From CBFIJI01 sp965662885 (lineage in GTDB: Bacteria; Bacteroidota; Bacteroidia; Flavobacteriales; Flavobacteriaceae): DNA of 40,342 nt. This document shows, piece by piece, positions 25,736-35,156 of this stretch (the first letter of the stretch is position 1; each line of letters opens with the position of its first letter). Where the stretch lies: contig CBFIJI010000008.1 in NCBI GenBank assembly GCA_965662885.1, positions 1 to 40,342 on the forward strand. The letters run 5' to 3'. Position numbers and translations under genes: made by a program. The notes beneath the pieces were generated by a model. That model was not told where the DNA came from. It did no database searches and saw only the letters and a list, made by a program, of their open reading frames with translations.

Positions 25736-27739
25736 TTATTTATAGGATCGGGTTTTAACTTCAATTTCTTCATATTTTAAATCTTCTTTACGAAGTACAG
25801 CATCTCCAGGCTCTCCCTTGTATTCCCAAGCTGAGACAAAGGTGAAGTTTTCATCATCTCTCAAAGCTTCTCCTTCTGGAGTTTGGGATTCTTCACGGAA
25901 GTGACCCCCACAGGACTCTGTTCTTTCTAAAGCATCTTTAGCAAATAATTCCCCCAATTCTAAAAAGTCAGCAACTCGAACTGCTTTGGCCAATTGCTCA
26001 TTAAACTCGTTAGCTGTTCCAGGGACATTTACATTCTTATAAAAATCTTCACGCAATTCTTTAATTTCTGCCATGGCATCTTTTAAATCAGCTTCATTTC
26101 TAGACATCCCACATTTATTCCACATGATTTTACCTAATTTTCTATGGTAATAATCCACGGAATTAGAACCGTTATTATTGATTAACGCCTCCTGTTGTGC
26201 TTTAACTGCCGATTCAGCGACTTCAAATTCTGGTAAGTCAGTAGAAATGGCTCCTGTTCGAATATCGTCAGAAAGATAATCTCCAATGGTGTATGGAAGA
26301 ACAAAGTAGCCGTCTGCAAGGCCTTGCATTAACGCCGAGGCTCCAAGGCGGTTGGCACCATGATCTGAAAAGTTGGCTTCACCAATGGCATAACATCCAG
26401 GAATGGAAGTCATCAGGTTGTAGTCCACCCAAACGCCTCCCATAGTGTAGTGAACTGCTGGATAAATCATCATAGGTGTTTCGTATGGGTTTTGATCGAC
26501 GATTTTTTCATACATCTGAAACAAGTTACCATACTTTGCCTTGACGATTGCCTGACCTAGTTTTTTGACCAAGGCGGCATCATTTTCATCCAAACCTTTG
26601 ACATGTGCTTGTTCTTTTCCGTATCGAATAATTGCAGCAGCAAAATCGAGATATACAGCCTCTCCAGTTTTATTAACTCCAAAACCAGCATCACAGCGTT
26701 CTTTGGCAGCACGAGAAGCTACATCACGGGGAACAAGGTTTCCAAAAGCAGGGTAGCGACGTTCCAAATAATAGTCCCGATCTTCTTCAGCAATTGCAGT
26801 GGGCTTTAAACGTCCTTCTCGAATCGCTTGGGCATCTTCAACTTTTGCTGGTACCCAAATACGTCCATCATTCCGTAAGGATTCAGACATTAAGGTTAAT
26901 TTTGATTGATGATCCCCAGACACTGGAATACAGGTCGGGTGAATTTGTGTAAAACATGGATTGGCAAAGTGAGCTCCACGTTTGTGAATTTTCCAAGCGG
27001 CAGAAACATTACTTCCCATCGCATTGGTAGAAAGGAAAAAGACATTTCCATAACCTCCAGAAGCAATAACAACTGCGTGTGCAGCGTGACGCTCTAGTGC
27101 TCCAGTAACTAAGTTTCTGGCTATAATTCCACGGGCCTTCCCATCAACGACCACCAAATCCATCATTTCATGACGGTTGTACATCTTGATTTTTCCACGT
27201 CCAATCTGTCGATTCATTGCGGAATAGGCTCCTAAAAGTAATTGTTGACCGGTTTGTCCTTTGGCATAAAAAGTACGTGATACCAATACCCCTCCAAAAG
27301 AACGGTTATCCAAAAGTCCTCCATAATCTCTGGCAAAAGGAACTCCTTGAGCCACACATTGATCAATTATATTGGTCGATACCTCTGCCAATCGATGTAC
27401 GTTGGCTTCCCTTGAACGGTAGTCTCCCCCTTTGATAGTATCGTAAAAAAGACGGTGGGTAGAATCCCCATCACCTTGATAATTCTTTGCGGCATTAATT
27501 CCTCCTTGAGCTGCAATCGAGTGCGCACGCCGTGGAGAATCTTGAAAACAAAACGTTTTGACATTATACCCCAACTCAGCTAATGTTGCTGATGCTGAAG
27601 CACCTGCTAAACCCGTACCCACAACAATGACATCGATCAATCGTTTATTGGCAGGACTTACTAAGTTGATTTTACTTTTATGATTTGTCCATTTATCGGC
27701 TACAGGACCTTCCGGTATTTTTGAATCTAAAACTGCCAT
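25736..27739 (-). CDS. sdhA: succinate dehydrogenase/fumarate reductase flavoprotein subunit
   Basis: A 667-residue catalytic subunit of complex II. The FAD-binding motif VVGTGLAGASASATLAELG is at ~40-57. The flavin-linking His73 lies in RRAHSIAAQGGINAAKNYQG. The active-site segment includes QIHPTCIPVSGDHQSKLTL, and the Arg-rich RYPAFGNLVPRDVASRA and HYTMGGVWVDYNLMTSIPG follow the family. The length and the Ser-Lys-Leu-Thr segment fit the Bacteroidetes/epsilon-type SdhA. It starts 3 nt after sdhC. It interconverts succinate and fumarate on the cytoplasmic face. Confidence 0.97.
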   Translation of the reverse strand: MAVLDSKIPEGPVADKWTNHKSKINLVSPANKRLIDVIVVGTGLAGASASATLAELGYNVKTFCFQDSPRRAHSIAAQGGINAAKNYQGDGDSTHRLFYDTIKGGDYRSREANVHRLAEVSTNIIDQCVAQGVPFARDYGGLLDNRSFGGVLVSRTFYAKGQTGQQLLLGAYSAMNRQIGRGKIKMYNRHEMMDLVVVDGKARGIIARNLVTGALERHAAHAVVIASGGYGNVFFLSTNAMGSNVSAAWKIHKRGAHFANPCFTQIHPTCIPVSGDHQSKLTLMSESLRNDGRIWVPAKVEDAQAIREGRLKPTAIAEEDRDYYLERRYPAFGNLVPRDVASRAAKERCDAGFGVNKTGEAVYLDFAAAIIRYGKEQAHVKGLDENDAALVKKLGQAIVKAKYGNLFQMYEKIVDQNPYETPMMIYPAVHYTMGGVWVDYNLMTSIPGCYAIGEANFSDHGANRLGASALMQGLADGYFVLPYTIGDYLSDDIRTGAISTDLPEFEVAESAVKAQQEALINNNGSNSVDYYHRKLGKIMWNKCGMSRNEADLKDAMAEIKELREDFYKNVNVPGTANEFNEQLAKAVRVADFLELGELFAKDALERTESCGGHFREESQTPEGEALRDDENFTFVSAWEYKGEPGDAVLRKEDLKYEEIEVKTRSYK

Positions 27740-27742
27740 ATC

Positions 27743-28399
27743 TTAAGCGTTAAAATGATGAAACAATGCAATAAAAATAAAGCCTATGGGGATGAGCCAG
27801 GCAAAAGCTGTCGTTATTGATTTGATAGCCCCTGAATATTTATTGTTGACCCCTACTGTTTGAAAAGAGGATGCAAATCCGTGATAAAGATGTAATGCTA
27901 AAAAGACAAATGAAATCACGTAAAGGGACACACGTACAGGGTCGTGAAATTTATGTTGTAATTCTTCAAAGTAGCGGTTGGGGTCTTCTGGCATAACATT
28001 GATGTATTTATAGTTCATCTCTGGAAACCAAAAGTCATACATGTGCAATCCGAGGAAGGATAAGACAACGATACCAGAAAGAATCATATTACGCGACACC
28101 CAAGAGGCATTTGCACTACCAAGAAATTTGGTGTATTTTTTCTCACGTGAGCTTCTGTTTTTAATTTCCAATCGAAAGCCCATTAAGAAATGGAAAAGGA
28201 CACCAAAAATTAAAACTGGCTGCAAAATAAATTGAACCAAAGGATTTGTTCCCATAAAATGCGAGAACTGATTAAACACCGTTGCACTAAAAACAGAAGT
28301 AATGTTAATAATAAAGTGCTGTGTAAGAAAGACCACTAAAAACAATCCAGAAAGTGCCATAGCAACTTTTCTTCCGATTGAAGAGGAGAGGATACTCAT
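27743..28399 (-). CDS. sdhC: succinate dehydrogenase cytochrome b subunit
   Basis: A 218-residue membrane anchor of complex II starting at ATG 28399 (MSILSSSIGRKVAMALSGLFLV). A longer frame reaches 28486, but those 29 residues are not family-like. Five hydrophobic segments are visible. Histidines in LTQHFIINI, HFLMGFRLEI, LGLHMYDFW and LALHLYHGFASSFQ are the candidates for axial ligands of two b hemes, as in the five-helix type that needs no separate SdhD. It transfers electrons to menaquinone. It is first in the operon, behind a promoter at 28555-28584. Confidence 0.94.
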   Translation of the reverse strand: MSILSSSIGRKVAMALSGLFLVVFLTQHFIINITSVFSATVFNQFSHFMGTNPLVQFILQPVLIFGVLFHFLMGFRLEIKNRSSREKKYTKFLGSANASWVSRNMILSGIVVLSFLGLHMYDFWFPEMNYKYINVMPEDPNRYFEELQHKFHDPVRVSLYVISFVFLALHLYHGFASSFQTVGVNNKYSGAIKSITTAFAWLIPIGFIFIALFHHFNA

Positions 28400-28554
28400 A
28401 GTTTTCAATTTGATACACAAAATTAATCCATAAAGGATTAGTAACAAGCAAGGATTCTTGTTTTTTTCAAGTAAATAGCTTATCAAAAATGATTAAAAAT
28501 AATTTTGTCTAACAAACTCCTACAAAAGAATTATTAATCAACGGTTCTATTAAA

Positions 28555-28584
28555 CAAAGTTACTCTAATCACTTGTTTATCAAA
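28555..28584 (-). promoter_or_regulatory. promoter of the sdhC-sdhA-sdhB operon
   Basis: On the minus strand TTTG (28584-28581), 18 nt, TAACTTTG (28562-28555), a perfect TAnnTTTG. Transcription would start near 28548, giving a leader of about 150 nt before the sdhC ATG. The -33 box lies in the T-rich tail of the terminator of the gene upstream. Confidence 0.55.
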
Positions 28585-28586
28585 CA

Positions 28587-28622
28587 AAAATAAACGGGCT
28601 ACTTAACGCTTAAAGTAGCTCG
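28587..28622 (-). terminator. terminator of the BNR protein gene
   Basis: On the minus strand CGAGCTACTTTAA, loop GCG, TTAAGTAGCCCG (28622-28595) with one G-T pair and one bulge, then TTTATTTTT. The stem overlaps the end of the BNR gene (stop 28601-28599). Confidence 0.55.
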
Positions 28623-31430
28623 TTGTTTTTGATCAGTCGTCGAAATTTCAAAGTCATAAGTGTCTTTTGGTAAATATATGACTCCATTATCTGCTGTTTT
28701 AAGCGGTTTCTTTTTATGGCGTTTTAAATAACTTTTATGACCATTTTTCCCCACACTTAAATCATAGTCTATCAAATTAAACCCTTTGTTTAAGGTTCCT
28801 GTTTTCTGATAGAGCGTAATCCCTTCTTTACTTTCAACAGAAAGGGTGTAGTTTGTTTTTTGCTTGGCGTAAACCGTTGCTTCCAACTTTGGTGTTCTCG
28901 GAGAACTCCAAGGGTTGCGTTGTTGCCCCCAAAAATTGGAGTGTTTAACTTTTTCTAATTCAAAAATATGAAGCGGTTTTTCAAAAATTTGAGGACTGGC
29001 TTTTTGTATGTTGGAGATATCGCCGATATAGATGGAACGTCCATGGGTTCCCACCACCAAATGTTTGGCTTTGGGTTGTACGATCATATCGTGGACAGCA
29101 GCAGCCGTAAGTCCTGCTGAAAACTTCTCCCAAGAACGTCCATGGTCAAAAGAAACATAAACTCCTTGATCATTCCCTAAATAGAGAATATTTTCATTGA
29201 CAGGATCTTCCCGGATCACATTAGCGGGGCTATTGGGTAGGTTGGCGTTAATGGCAGTCCAACTCTTTCCACGATCATCACTTTTATAGACATACGAATT
29301 GAAATCATCTCCCCGATATCCGTTCAAAGTGACCAATACACGATCTTCATCATGTGCTGAAGCGACTACACGACTGACCCACAAGTCTTTTGGAAGATCT
29401 TGACCGATGGACTCCCAAGTCCCGCCCCCATTATCGGATCTATACACATACCCATCATCACTACCCGTATAAAGCAGCCCGAATTGAAAAGGGGATTCAC
29501 TAATCGTCGTAAGGGTTCCAAAAGCAACATTTCCTTTTTTACCTCCAGAGGTCAAATCTGGAGAAATACTTTCCCAATTATCTCCTTGATCAAGAGAACG
29601 GTGGAGTTTATTGCTTCCAAAGTAAAGGATGTCCTGATTGTGTTCGGAGAGTAAAATGGGCGATTGCCAATTAAAGCGGTAAGGAGCTTCTCCAAGTTGG
29701 TGTTTGGGCTGAATTCTTTTGGAGCGCTTTTTAGCTAAATCCAATCGGTAATAATTTCCAAATTGAAATCCAGTATAAACAGTATTGGTGTCACGTTGAT
29801 CGACTTGAACATACATTCCATCTCCTCCTAAAAGGCGTGTCCATGCGTTGTGTCCAGAAGCGTGCCATGAAGTGTCATCGGTGGAATTATGAGGTCCTTT
29901 CCAAACGCCATTATCTTGTAAACCTCCATAAACATTGTATGGAGTTTCGTCATCTACAGTTATGGCATAAAACTGCCCTACAGCAGTAGAATTGTTTTTC
30001 ATCCAATGTTTTCCGTCATCATAAGTGATGTTTACCCCTCCATCATTTCCATTAATGAGGTGACCGGGTTTTTCAGGATTAATCCATAAGGCGTGGTGAT
30101 CGCTGTGAACTACTCGGGAACTGCCTATGTTATAAAAGTTTTTCCCTCCATCATCAGAAGAAAGTAGTGGAACACCATAGATGTAAATTTTATCAGCATC
30201 TTTAGGAGCAACGTGAATGTGTCCAAAATAATACCCGTAACTGTAATAAACCGCATCGAGATACCCCTCATGCGTTTTGGACCATGTATTACCTCCATCA
30301 GTTGATTTAAACACTTCTGCCCCAACCACGGGAGTGTCAAAAAGTAAGGAATTGGCATCTTCCAAGTAGGTGGCTAAATCTATTGGTTTTACTCGACCAT
30401 CTCTTACCAAATTTTTAATGTTTTGTGCACGGTACTTTTCTTGGAAACCGTTTTGTTTGAGGTAGTTGTTTAGCTGTTTATCTTCCAAAGCGAGGAAATC
30501 GGCTGTGGACATCGTTTTAAAGTCGTCTTTAACAAGCCCAGTTGTTTTTTGATCGTCTTCTTTTGGACGGCGAAACTGGCTGTCATGAATAGCGTAAATG
30601 GTTTGCTCGTCATAGACTGCAACACCAATTCGCCCCACGCCTTCTCCAGTAGGGAAACCACTTTCGGCTGTAGAAATTAGGGTCCACGTTTGCCCCGCAT
30701 CTGTACTTTTATATATCCCTGATGCTTGGCCAGCACCGTCAAAATTCCAGGCTTTTCGATCTTTTTGCCAAGCTGTTGCATATTGAATATTAAAGTCTGA
30801 AGGAACATGGGCCATGTCAATGATTCCAGTAACATCATTAATAAAGAGGGTTTGTTCCCAATGAGTTCCACCATCTTTTGTTACATAAATACCCCGTTGG
30901 GAATTGGGCGTATATAAATGTCCAGTGACACCAACAACAACATGGCTTGGGTCTTGAGGATTGATCAATATTTTCCCAATATGATGACTGTCTGGAAGTC
31001 CTTTATGTTCCCATGTTGTTCCGTTATCGGTTGTTTTAAAAAGGCCAAGTCCAGCATAGGAAGATCGCGATGCATTGTTTTCTCCTGTGCCTACCCATAA
31101 GGTTCTTGTGGGCCAATGCATAGCAATTTCTCCAATATTTTGCGTTGGACTGTTGTCCATAATGGGAGTAAAACTTATACCATTGTCTTTGCTGTGCCAT
31201 AGCCCACCGGAAGCATACGCTACATAAAATTCCGTGGGATCTTCTGGGTTAACAGCAAGAGCCACCACACGACCATTCATCACTGATGGCCCAATATTTT
31301 TAAAGGGAATTGACGCTACAAGAGATTGTTCGCTTACGACTGGTTTTTCTGTTTTTTTTATGGCAGTTACTTGTGCTTGTACAAGTGCATGACTGAGTAT
31401 CATTAGGGATAGTACGGCTAGTTTCCTCAT
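28599..31430 (-). CDS. secreted BNR/sortilin-type beta-propeller protein
   Basis: A 943-residue exported protein with signal peptide MRKLAVLSLMILSHALVQAQ. It carries many BNR/Asp-box and VPS10-like repeats of the form S-x-D-x-G-x-T-W, for example SKDNGISFTP, TTDNGTTWEH, TKDGGTHWEQ, STDAGQTWTL, STDGGNTWSK, RSDNGGGTWES, KSDDRGKSWTA and SFDHGRSWEK. They should fold into one or two large propellers over residues ~40-800, followed by a beta-rich C-terminal domain. Such proteins are often called glycosyl hydrolases, but Asp boxes alone do not show catalysis. Export and binding of a polymer or surface ligand is the most that can be inferred. No gliding-type C-terminal sorting domain is evident. Confidence 0.85.
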   Translation of the reverse strand: MRKLAVLSLMILSHALVQAQVTAIKKTEKPVVSEQSLVASIPFKNIGPSVMNGRVVALAVNPEDPTEFYVAYASGGLWHSKDNGISFTPIMDNSPTQNIGEIAMHWPTRTLWVGTGENNASRSSYAGLGLFKTTDNGTTWEHKGLPDSHHIGKILINPQDPSHVVVGVTGHLYTPNSQRGIYVTKDGGTHWEQTLFINDVTGIIDMAHVPSDFNIQYATAWQKDRKAWNFDGAGQASGIYKSTDAGQTWTLISTAESGFPTGEGVGRIGVAVYDEQTIYAIHDSQFRRPKEDDQKTTGLVKDDFKTMSTADFLALEDKQLNNYLKQNGFQEKYRAQNIKNLVRDGRVKPIDLATYLEDANSLLFDTPVVGAEVFKSTDGGNTWSKTHEGYLDAVYYSYGYYFGHIHVAPKDADKIYIYGVPLLSSDDGGKNFYNIGSSRVVHSDHHALWINPEKPGHLINGNDGGVNITYDDGKHWMKNNSTAVGQFYAITVDDETPYNVYGGLQDNGVWKGPHNSTDDTSWHASGHNAWTRLLGGDGMYVQVDQRDTNTVYTGFQFGNYYRLDLAKKRSKRIQPKHQLGEAPYRFNWQSPILLSEHNQDILYFGSNKLHRSLDQGDNWESISPDLTSGGKKGNVAFGTLTTISESPFQFGLLYTGSDDGYVYRSDNGGGTWESIGQDLPKDLWVSRVVASAHDEDRVLVTLNGYRGDDFNSYVYKSDDRGKSWTAINANLPNSPANVIREDPVNENILYLGNDQGVYVSFDHGRSWEKFSAGLTAAAVHDMIVQPKAKHLVVGTHGRSIYIGDISNIQKASPQIFEKPLHIFELEKVKHSNFWGQQRNPWSSPRTPKLEATVYAKQKTNYTLSVESKEGITLYQKTGTLNKGFNLIDYDLSVGKNGHKSYLKRHKKKPLKTADNGVIYLPKDTYDFEISTTDQKQRATLSVK

Positions 31431-31519
31431 CGTTTATGTTTTTAGATTTTTGAAAATACAAATAAATCTCAGCGAAAAGAGAATTTTAAGTGAAAGAAAT
31501 TATATTCGTAAAAAAAACC

Positions 31520-32812
31520 ATGCGTTATACTCCCCTACCCTCCAATGTTTATCAAAAGAATAGAGCAAACTTTATGGCTGAAATGCTTTCTAAAAGTTTG
31601 GCTGTTTTTAATTCCAATGATGTGTACCCGATAAGTGCAGACAGTACTCTCCCCTTTGAACAACACCGAGATATTTTTTATCTCACAGGAGTGGATCAGG
31701 AAGAAACCATTTTGATTCTTTTTCCAGATGCATTGGAAGCCAAGCATCGAGAAATTCTCTTTGTTCGGGAAACCAACGCCCATATTGCTGTTTGGGAAGG
31801 TGCAAAATTGACCAAAGCTGCAGCTACTGAGTTAACTGGGATTGAAACCGTGTATTGGCTGAGTGATTTTGATCGTGTTTTAATGGAATTAAGCAGTCAA
31901 TGTGATGTTTTTTATTTCAATACCAATGAGCATTACCGCCAAGCAGTGGAAACGGAAACCCGTGAAGACCGTTTTATAAAAAAATGTAAGAAAAAATTTA
32001 CGGCACATCAGACGGCTCGAAGTAATCCAATTCTCCAACGCTTACGTTCAGTAAAAGCTCAGGAGGAAATCGGACATATCCAAAAAGCTTGTGATATTAC
32101 AGAAAAGGGGTTTCGTCGCTTATTATCATTTGTTCAACCAGGGGTTTGGGAACACGAAATTGAAGCGGAATTGATTCATGAATTTTTACGAAATCGCTCA
32201 AAAGGTTTTGCGTATAGCCCCATCATTGCAGCTGGACAAAACAGTAATGTTTTGCATTATGTTGAGAACAACAAACAATGTCAAGCAGGAGATCTTTTGT
32301 TGCTTGATGTTGCTGCGGAATATGGGAATTACAGTAGTGATATGACACGAACTATTCCTGTTTCAGGAAAATTCACTTCCCGACAAAAAGCCGTTTATGA
32401 AGCTGTATTGAGGGTGAAAAAAGAAGCCACAAAGTTGTTAGTTCCTGGAACACTTTGGAAAGAATTTCATGTTGAAGTTGGGAAAATAATGACTTCGGAA
32501 CTCTTGGGCTTAGGTTTGTTGGATAAGGCAACCGTTCAGCAAGAATCACCGGAGCAACCTGCCTATAAAAAGTATTTTATGCACGGGACTGCTCACCACC
32601 TCGGTCTGAACACGCATGACTACGGTTTGATTTACGAACCGATGCAAGCCCATATGGTCTTTACTGTTGAGCCTGGTATTTACATTCCCGAAGAAGGTTT
32701 TGGCATTCGTTTAGAGGACGATGTGGTGGTTCAAGAAACAGGAGAGCCCATTAACTTAATGGAAAATATTCCGATTGAAGTGGAGGAAATTGAGGCATTA
32801 ATGAACAAATAA
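31520..32812 (+). CDS. pepP: Xaa-Pro aminopeptidase (aminopeptidase P)
   Basis: Removes N-terminal residues that precede proline, using two Mn2+ ions. I start at ATG 31520 (430 residues, MRYTPLPSNVYQKNRANF); an upstream GTG at 31490 adds ten unlikely residues. The N-terminal AMP_N domain has FNSNDVYPISADSTLPFEQHRDIFYLTG. The C-terminal pita-bread domain shows the metal ligands: two Asp in LLLDVAAEYGNYSSDMTRT, His in HGTAHHLGLNTHDYG, Glu in FTVEPGIYIPEE and Glu in FGIRLEDDVVV. It is cytoplasmic, divergent from the BNR gene and convergent with the SRPBCC gene. Confidence 0.95.
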   Translation: MRYTPLPSNVYQKNRANFMAEMLSKSLAVFNSNDVYPISADSTLPFEQHRDIFYLTGVDQEETILILFPDALEAKHREILFVRETNAHIAVWEGAKLTKAAATELTGIETVYWLSDFDRVLMELSSQCDVFYFNTNEHYRQAVETETREDRFIKKCKKKFTAHQTARSNPILQRLRSVKAQEEIGHIQKACDITEKGFRRLLSFVQPGVWEHEIEAELIHEFLRNRSKGFAYSPIIAAGQNSNVLHYVENNKQCQAGDLLLLDVAAEYGNYSSDMTRTIPVSGKFTSRQKAVYEAVLRVKKEATKLLVPGTLWKEFHVEVGKIMTSELLGLGLLDKATVQQESPEQPAYKKYFMHGTAHHLGLNTHDYGLIYEPMQAHMVFTVEPGIYIPEEGFGIRLEDDVVVQETGEPINLMENIPIEVEEIEALMNK

Positions 32813-32820
32813 AACTGTGC

Positions 32821-33747
32821 TTATTTGACTGGAAAACAAATTTCAGATTCTAATTCTAATTCGGGTGTGTTTTTTGGACTGTTTAAATAAAATTCCATGG
32901 GAGGAACCTTCGTTAAAGCGTTGAATTTTTTCGCTCTTTGATACATCATTTGAGTTGCCCAAGCATTGTCAACAAAACGGTAGGGTCCTTTATGGTGAAT
33001 CTTATGCACTTTCATGGCAGGTAAATTTCCGAACTTAAAATGCTCTTTAAGGTCTTTTGGTTGTTCCTTTAGTGGAATAGCGGCGGTATAGGTTACACGA
33101 TTTTTTAAAGGTTCCCATTGATGGTATATGGAAAATGGATCAGCCGAAACTAAGGCCTTGTATTTAGAATAAACTGTTGTTAATAGCTTTTCAAAATCCT
33201 TACTCATATGTTGTGGCATTTGGTCCAAAGGGCAGGTAGTGGTTATTCCAACATACTCCAAAGCTGCTTGTTTGACAATTCCAGGAAAGCTCAATTTTGA
33301 ATGTAGTGTTCCATCTTCTATAATGTTTTTTAACATTTTTAGACCGCGTTGATAATCCATCCCAATGCCGTATTGCATGCTTTTTTTCATCCAAAATAAA
33401 AAGAAAGGTAAACTGCTGTTCATCGTCCACGTCACCAAAGTCGCATCCGTTTCTGGAACCAACTCAAAATGGGTTGTAGCTTCTGACTTAAAGGGTTTTA
33501 AAAAGTTAATTTTAATTTCAATCCGATTTGGAGCATCTTCTTTAGTGATGGTCATTTTTCCTTCTCCAACGACATCACCCTGCCAATGGTAGGATTTTCC
33601 ATTCGCCAAGAGGGTCACTTTGGCTTCAGGCTCGGCAATTAGCCATGGAGACCAAGCAGCCCAATGTTTAAAATTGGATAAATGGGTATAAATTTTTTCT
33701 GGAGTGGCCTTTATGACCATCGATTTTTGTACAAATATTTTAGGCAT
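32821..33747 (-). CDS. SRPBCC domain fused to a GyrI-like domain
   Basis: A 308-residue soluble protein. Residues 1-150 look like a polyketide-cyclase/START-type (SRPBCC) ligand-binding fold: KSMVIKATPEKIYTHLSNFKHWAAWSPW opening, then GDVVGEGKMTITKED and TTHFELVPETDATLVTWTM. Residues ~160-308 look like the GyrI/effector-binding domain of SoxS-type regulators: YVGITTTCPLDQMPQ, TYTAAIPL, MKVHKIHHKGPY, MEFYLNSPKNTPELELESEICFPVK. No DNA-binding domain is seen. Both folds bind small hydrophobic ligands, so sensing or sequestration is the best guess. It lies behind the MFS gene's terminator with its own transcript. Confidence 0.8.
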   Translation of the reverse strand: MPKIFVQKSMVIKATPEKIYTHLSNFKHWAAWSPWLIAEPEAKVTLLANGKSYHWQGDVVGEGKMTITKEDAPNRIEIKINFLKPFKSEATTHFELVPETDATLVTWTMNSSLPFFLFWMKKSMQYGIGMDYQRGLKMLKNIIEDGTLHSKLSFPGIVKQAALEYVGITTTCPLDQMPQHMSKDFEKLLTTVYSKYKALVSADPFSIYHQWEPLKNRVTYTAAIPLKEQPKDLKEHFKFGNLPAMKVHKIHHKGPYRFVDNAWATQMMYQRAKKFNALTKVPPMEFYLNSPKNTPELELESEICFPVK

Positions 33748-33797
33748 ATTGTAGAGAATTGGGTTGTTTTAAATGTAGTTTTTTATGATCAATTACC

Positions 33798-33829
33798 AAA
33801 AAAAAAGCCTTCATGATGAAGGCTTTTTT
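33798..33829 (-). terminator. terminator of the MFS transporter gene
   Basis: GCCTTCA (33807-33813), 3-nt loop, TGAAGGC (33817-33823), extended by A-T pairs on both sides. On the minus strand the stem is followed by nine T. It lies just downstream of the MFS gene on its strand. The plus-strand side also has a T-run, so it could work both ways, but no plus-strand gene feeds it. Confidence 0.8.
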
Positions 33830-33836
33830 TTATTTA

Positions 33837-35045
33837 TTACGCTATTTGCGGGGATTTCTTTCGTTGCCAAAACCACAGTATGGTAAAGAGAACGATTAGA
33901 ATCACAGGAAAGCTAATCATGAGCGTTAAGGTTTGCTGTCCAGCAGCTAATTCCAGTGCGTCGCCAGTTAATCCTAAGGCAGCATTTTCAGCAGTTGCAA
34001 CATCAATCCAATCACCAATGATTGGTTGGAAAATAGAGGTAGAAAACATCCCCATTGCCCCGACCATAGACATTCCTAATGCACCGGTTAAGGGTGTTTT
34101 CTCTGCAACAAAACCAATCATGTTCGGCCAGAAATAACAGACTCCAATGGCAAATACTATGGCTGCGACATAGACCATACCTCCAGTTTGTGTACTGAAT
34201 AAATAAATCCCTATGGCGGTAAAAATAGCTGATCCAAGCAGTACTCCTGTTTGGTCAAATTTATGTACAATATCTCCACCGAAATAACGGCCAACTGCCA
34301 TTAAACCAGTCACCAATGCGAGTATTACCATGGGTTGTGCGCCACTACTACTCATAATAAGGCTGGTCCATTGTTGTGGTCCAAATTCTGAGATAGCGGT
34401 GAGTGCCATACATAGAAAGATAAAGATGTATACTGGGTTAAGCATGGCTTTTATGTTTTCGCTGATCGAAGTCATTCCTTCCATTTTGGGCTTAGGAAAT
34501 TCTTGTCCAGAAAATAGATAGACATAGATCAAAGTTGGTATCATAATGATCCAAATTTGTGCTTGCCAACCCGTCCCAAAGTCTGTCATGAATTGAGAAA
34601 TTAAACTTCCTAAAACAATTCCTCCGGGAAACCACATATGAAAGCGATTAAGGAGTTTGTTCATTGTTTTACCTGTGTAGGCATCCGCAATCATCGGATT
34701 ACAAGCGGCTTCCGTACAACCATTTCCAATTCCAATTAATAGGGTAGAGATTAATAGGCCGACATAGCCACCGGAATAAATGGTTAAAATAATTCCTAAG
34801 GTATGTGTTAAAAATGCGAATTGCATGATACGCTTTGGACCTATGGTATGATAAAAGAGTCCTCCCAATACCATGGATATCGGGAATCCTAAAAACCACA
34901 TTGAATTGATAAATCCTAATTGCTTGGCCGTTAAGTCGAATGCTTCTCCAAGCTGTGGTAAAATTCCTGCTCGGATACTAAACGAGAGGGCTGTTGTGAT
35001 GAGTGCAAAACAACTGCCGTAAAATAGTCTTAGTTTATTTGTCAT
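33837..35045 (-). CDS. MFS transporter
   Basis: A 402-residue major facilitator with about 12 hydrophobic segments and the usual central loop near residue 190-205 (GQEFPKPKMEGMTSISENIK). The N-terminal half contains GLINSMWFLGFPISMVLGG-like and GPKRIMQF segments corresponding to the MFS loop 2-3 motif. TEAACNPMIADAYTGKTMNKLLNRFHMWFPGGI resembles sugar/nucleoside transporters related to the FHS family. The substrate is unknown. It is followed by a strong terminator. Upstream, 111 nt separate it from the feo operon, so it is probably an independent transcript. Confidence 0.85.
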   Translation of the reverse strand: MTNKLRLFYGSCFALITTALSFSIRAGILPQLGEAFDLTAKQLGFINSMWFLGFPISMVLGGLFYHTIGPKRIMQFAFLTHTLGIILTIYSGGYVGLLISTLLIGIGNGCTEAACNPMIADAYTGKTMNKLLNRFHMWFPGGIVLGSLISQFMTDFGTGWQAQIWIIMIPTLIYVYLFSGQEFPKPKMEGMTSISENIKAMLNPVYIFIFLCMALTAISEFGPQQWTSLIMSSSGAQPMVILALVTGLMAVGRYFGGDIVHKFDQTGVLLGSAIFTAIGIYLFSTQTGGMVYVAAIVFAIGVCYFWPNMIGFVAEKTPLTGALGMSMVGAMGMFSTSIFQPIIGDWIDVATAENAALGLTGDALELAAGQQTLTLMISFPVILIVLFTILWFWQRKKSPQIA

Positions 35046-35156
35046 GTTTGTTTGGTTTCTTATTCGAATGTAAGATATATCTTTTTTTAGAATTTTAAAA
35101 AGGGGAATCTTACAGGGTTGGTGTTAACTATTTAAAAGAGGGTTTTTAAACAATGG

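Noticed and set aside
35100..35156. AT-only hairpin TTTAAAA/TTTTAAA after the feo operon.
   Set aside because: The stem is all A-T and weak, so I do not call a terminator.
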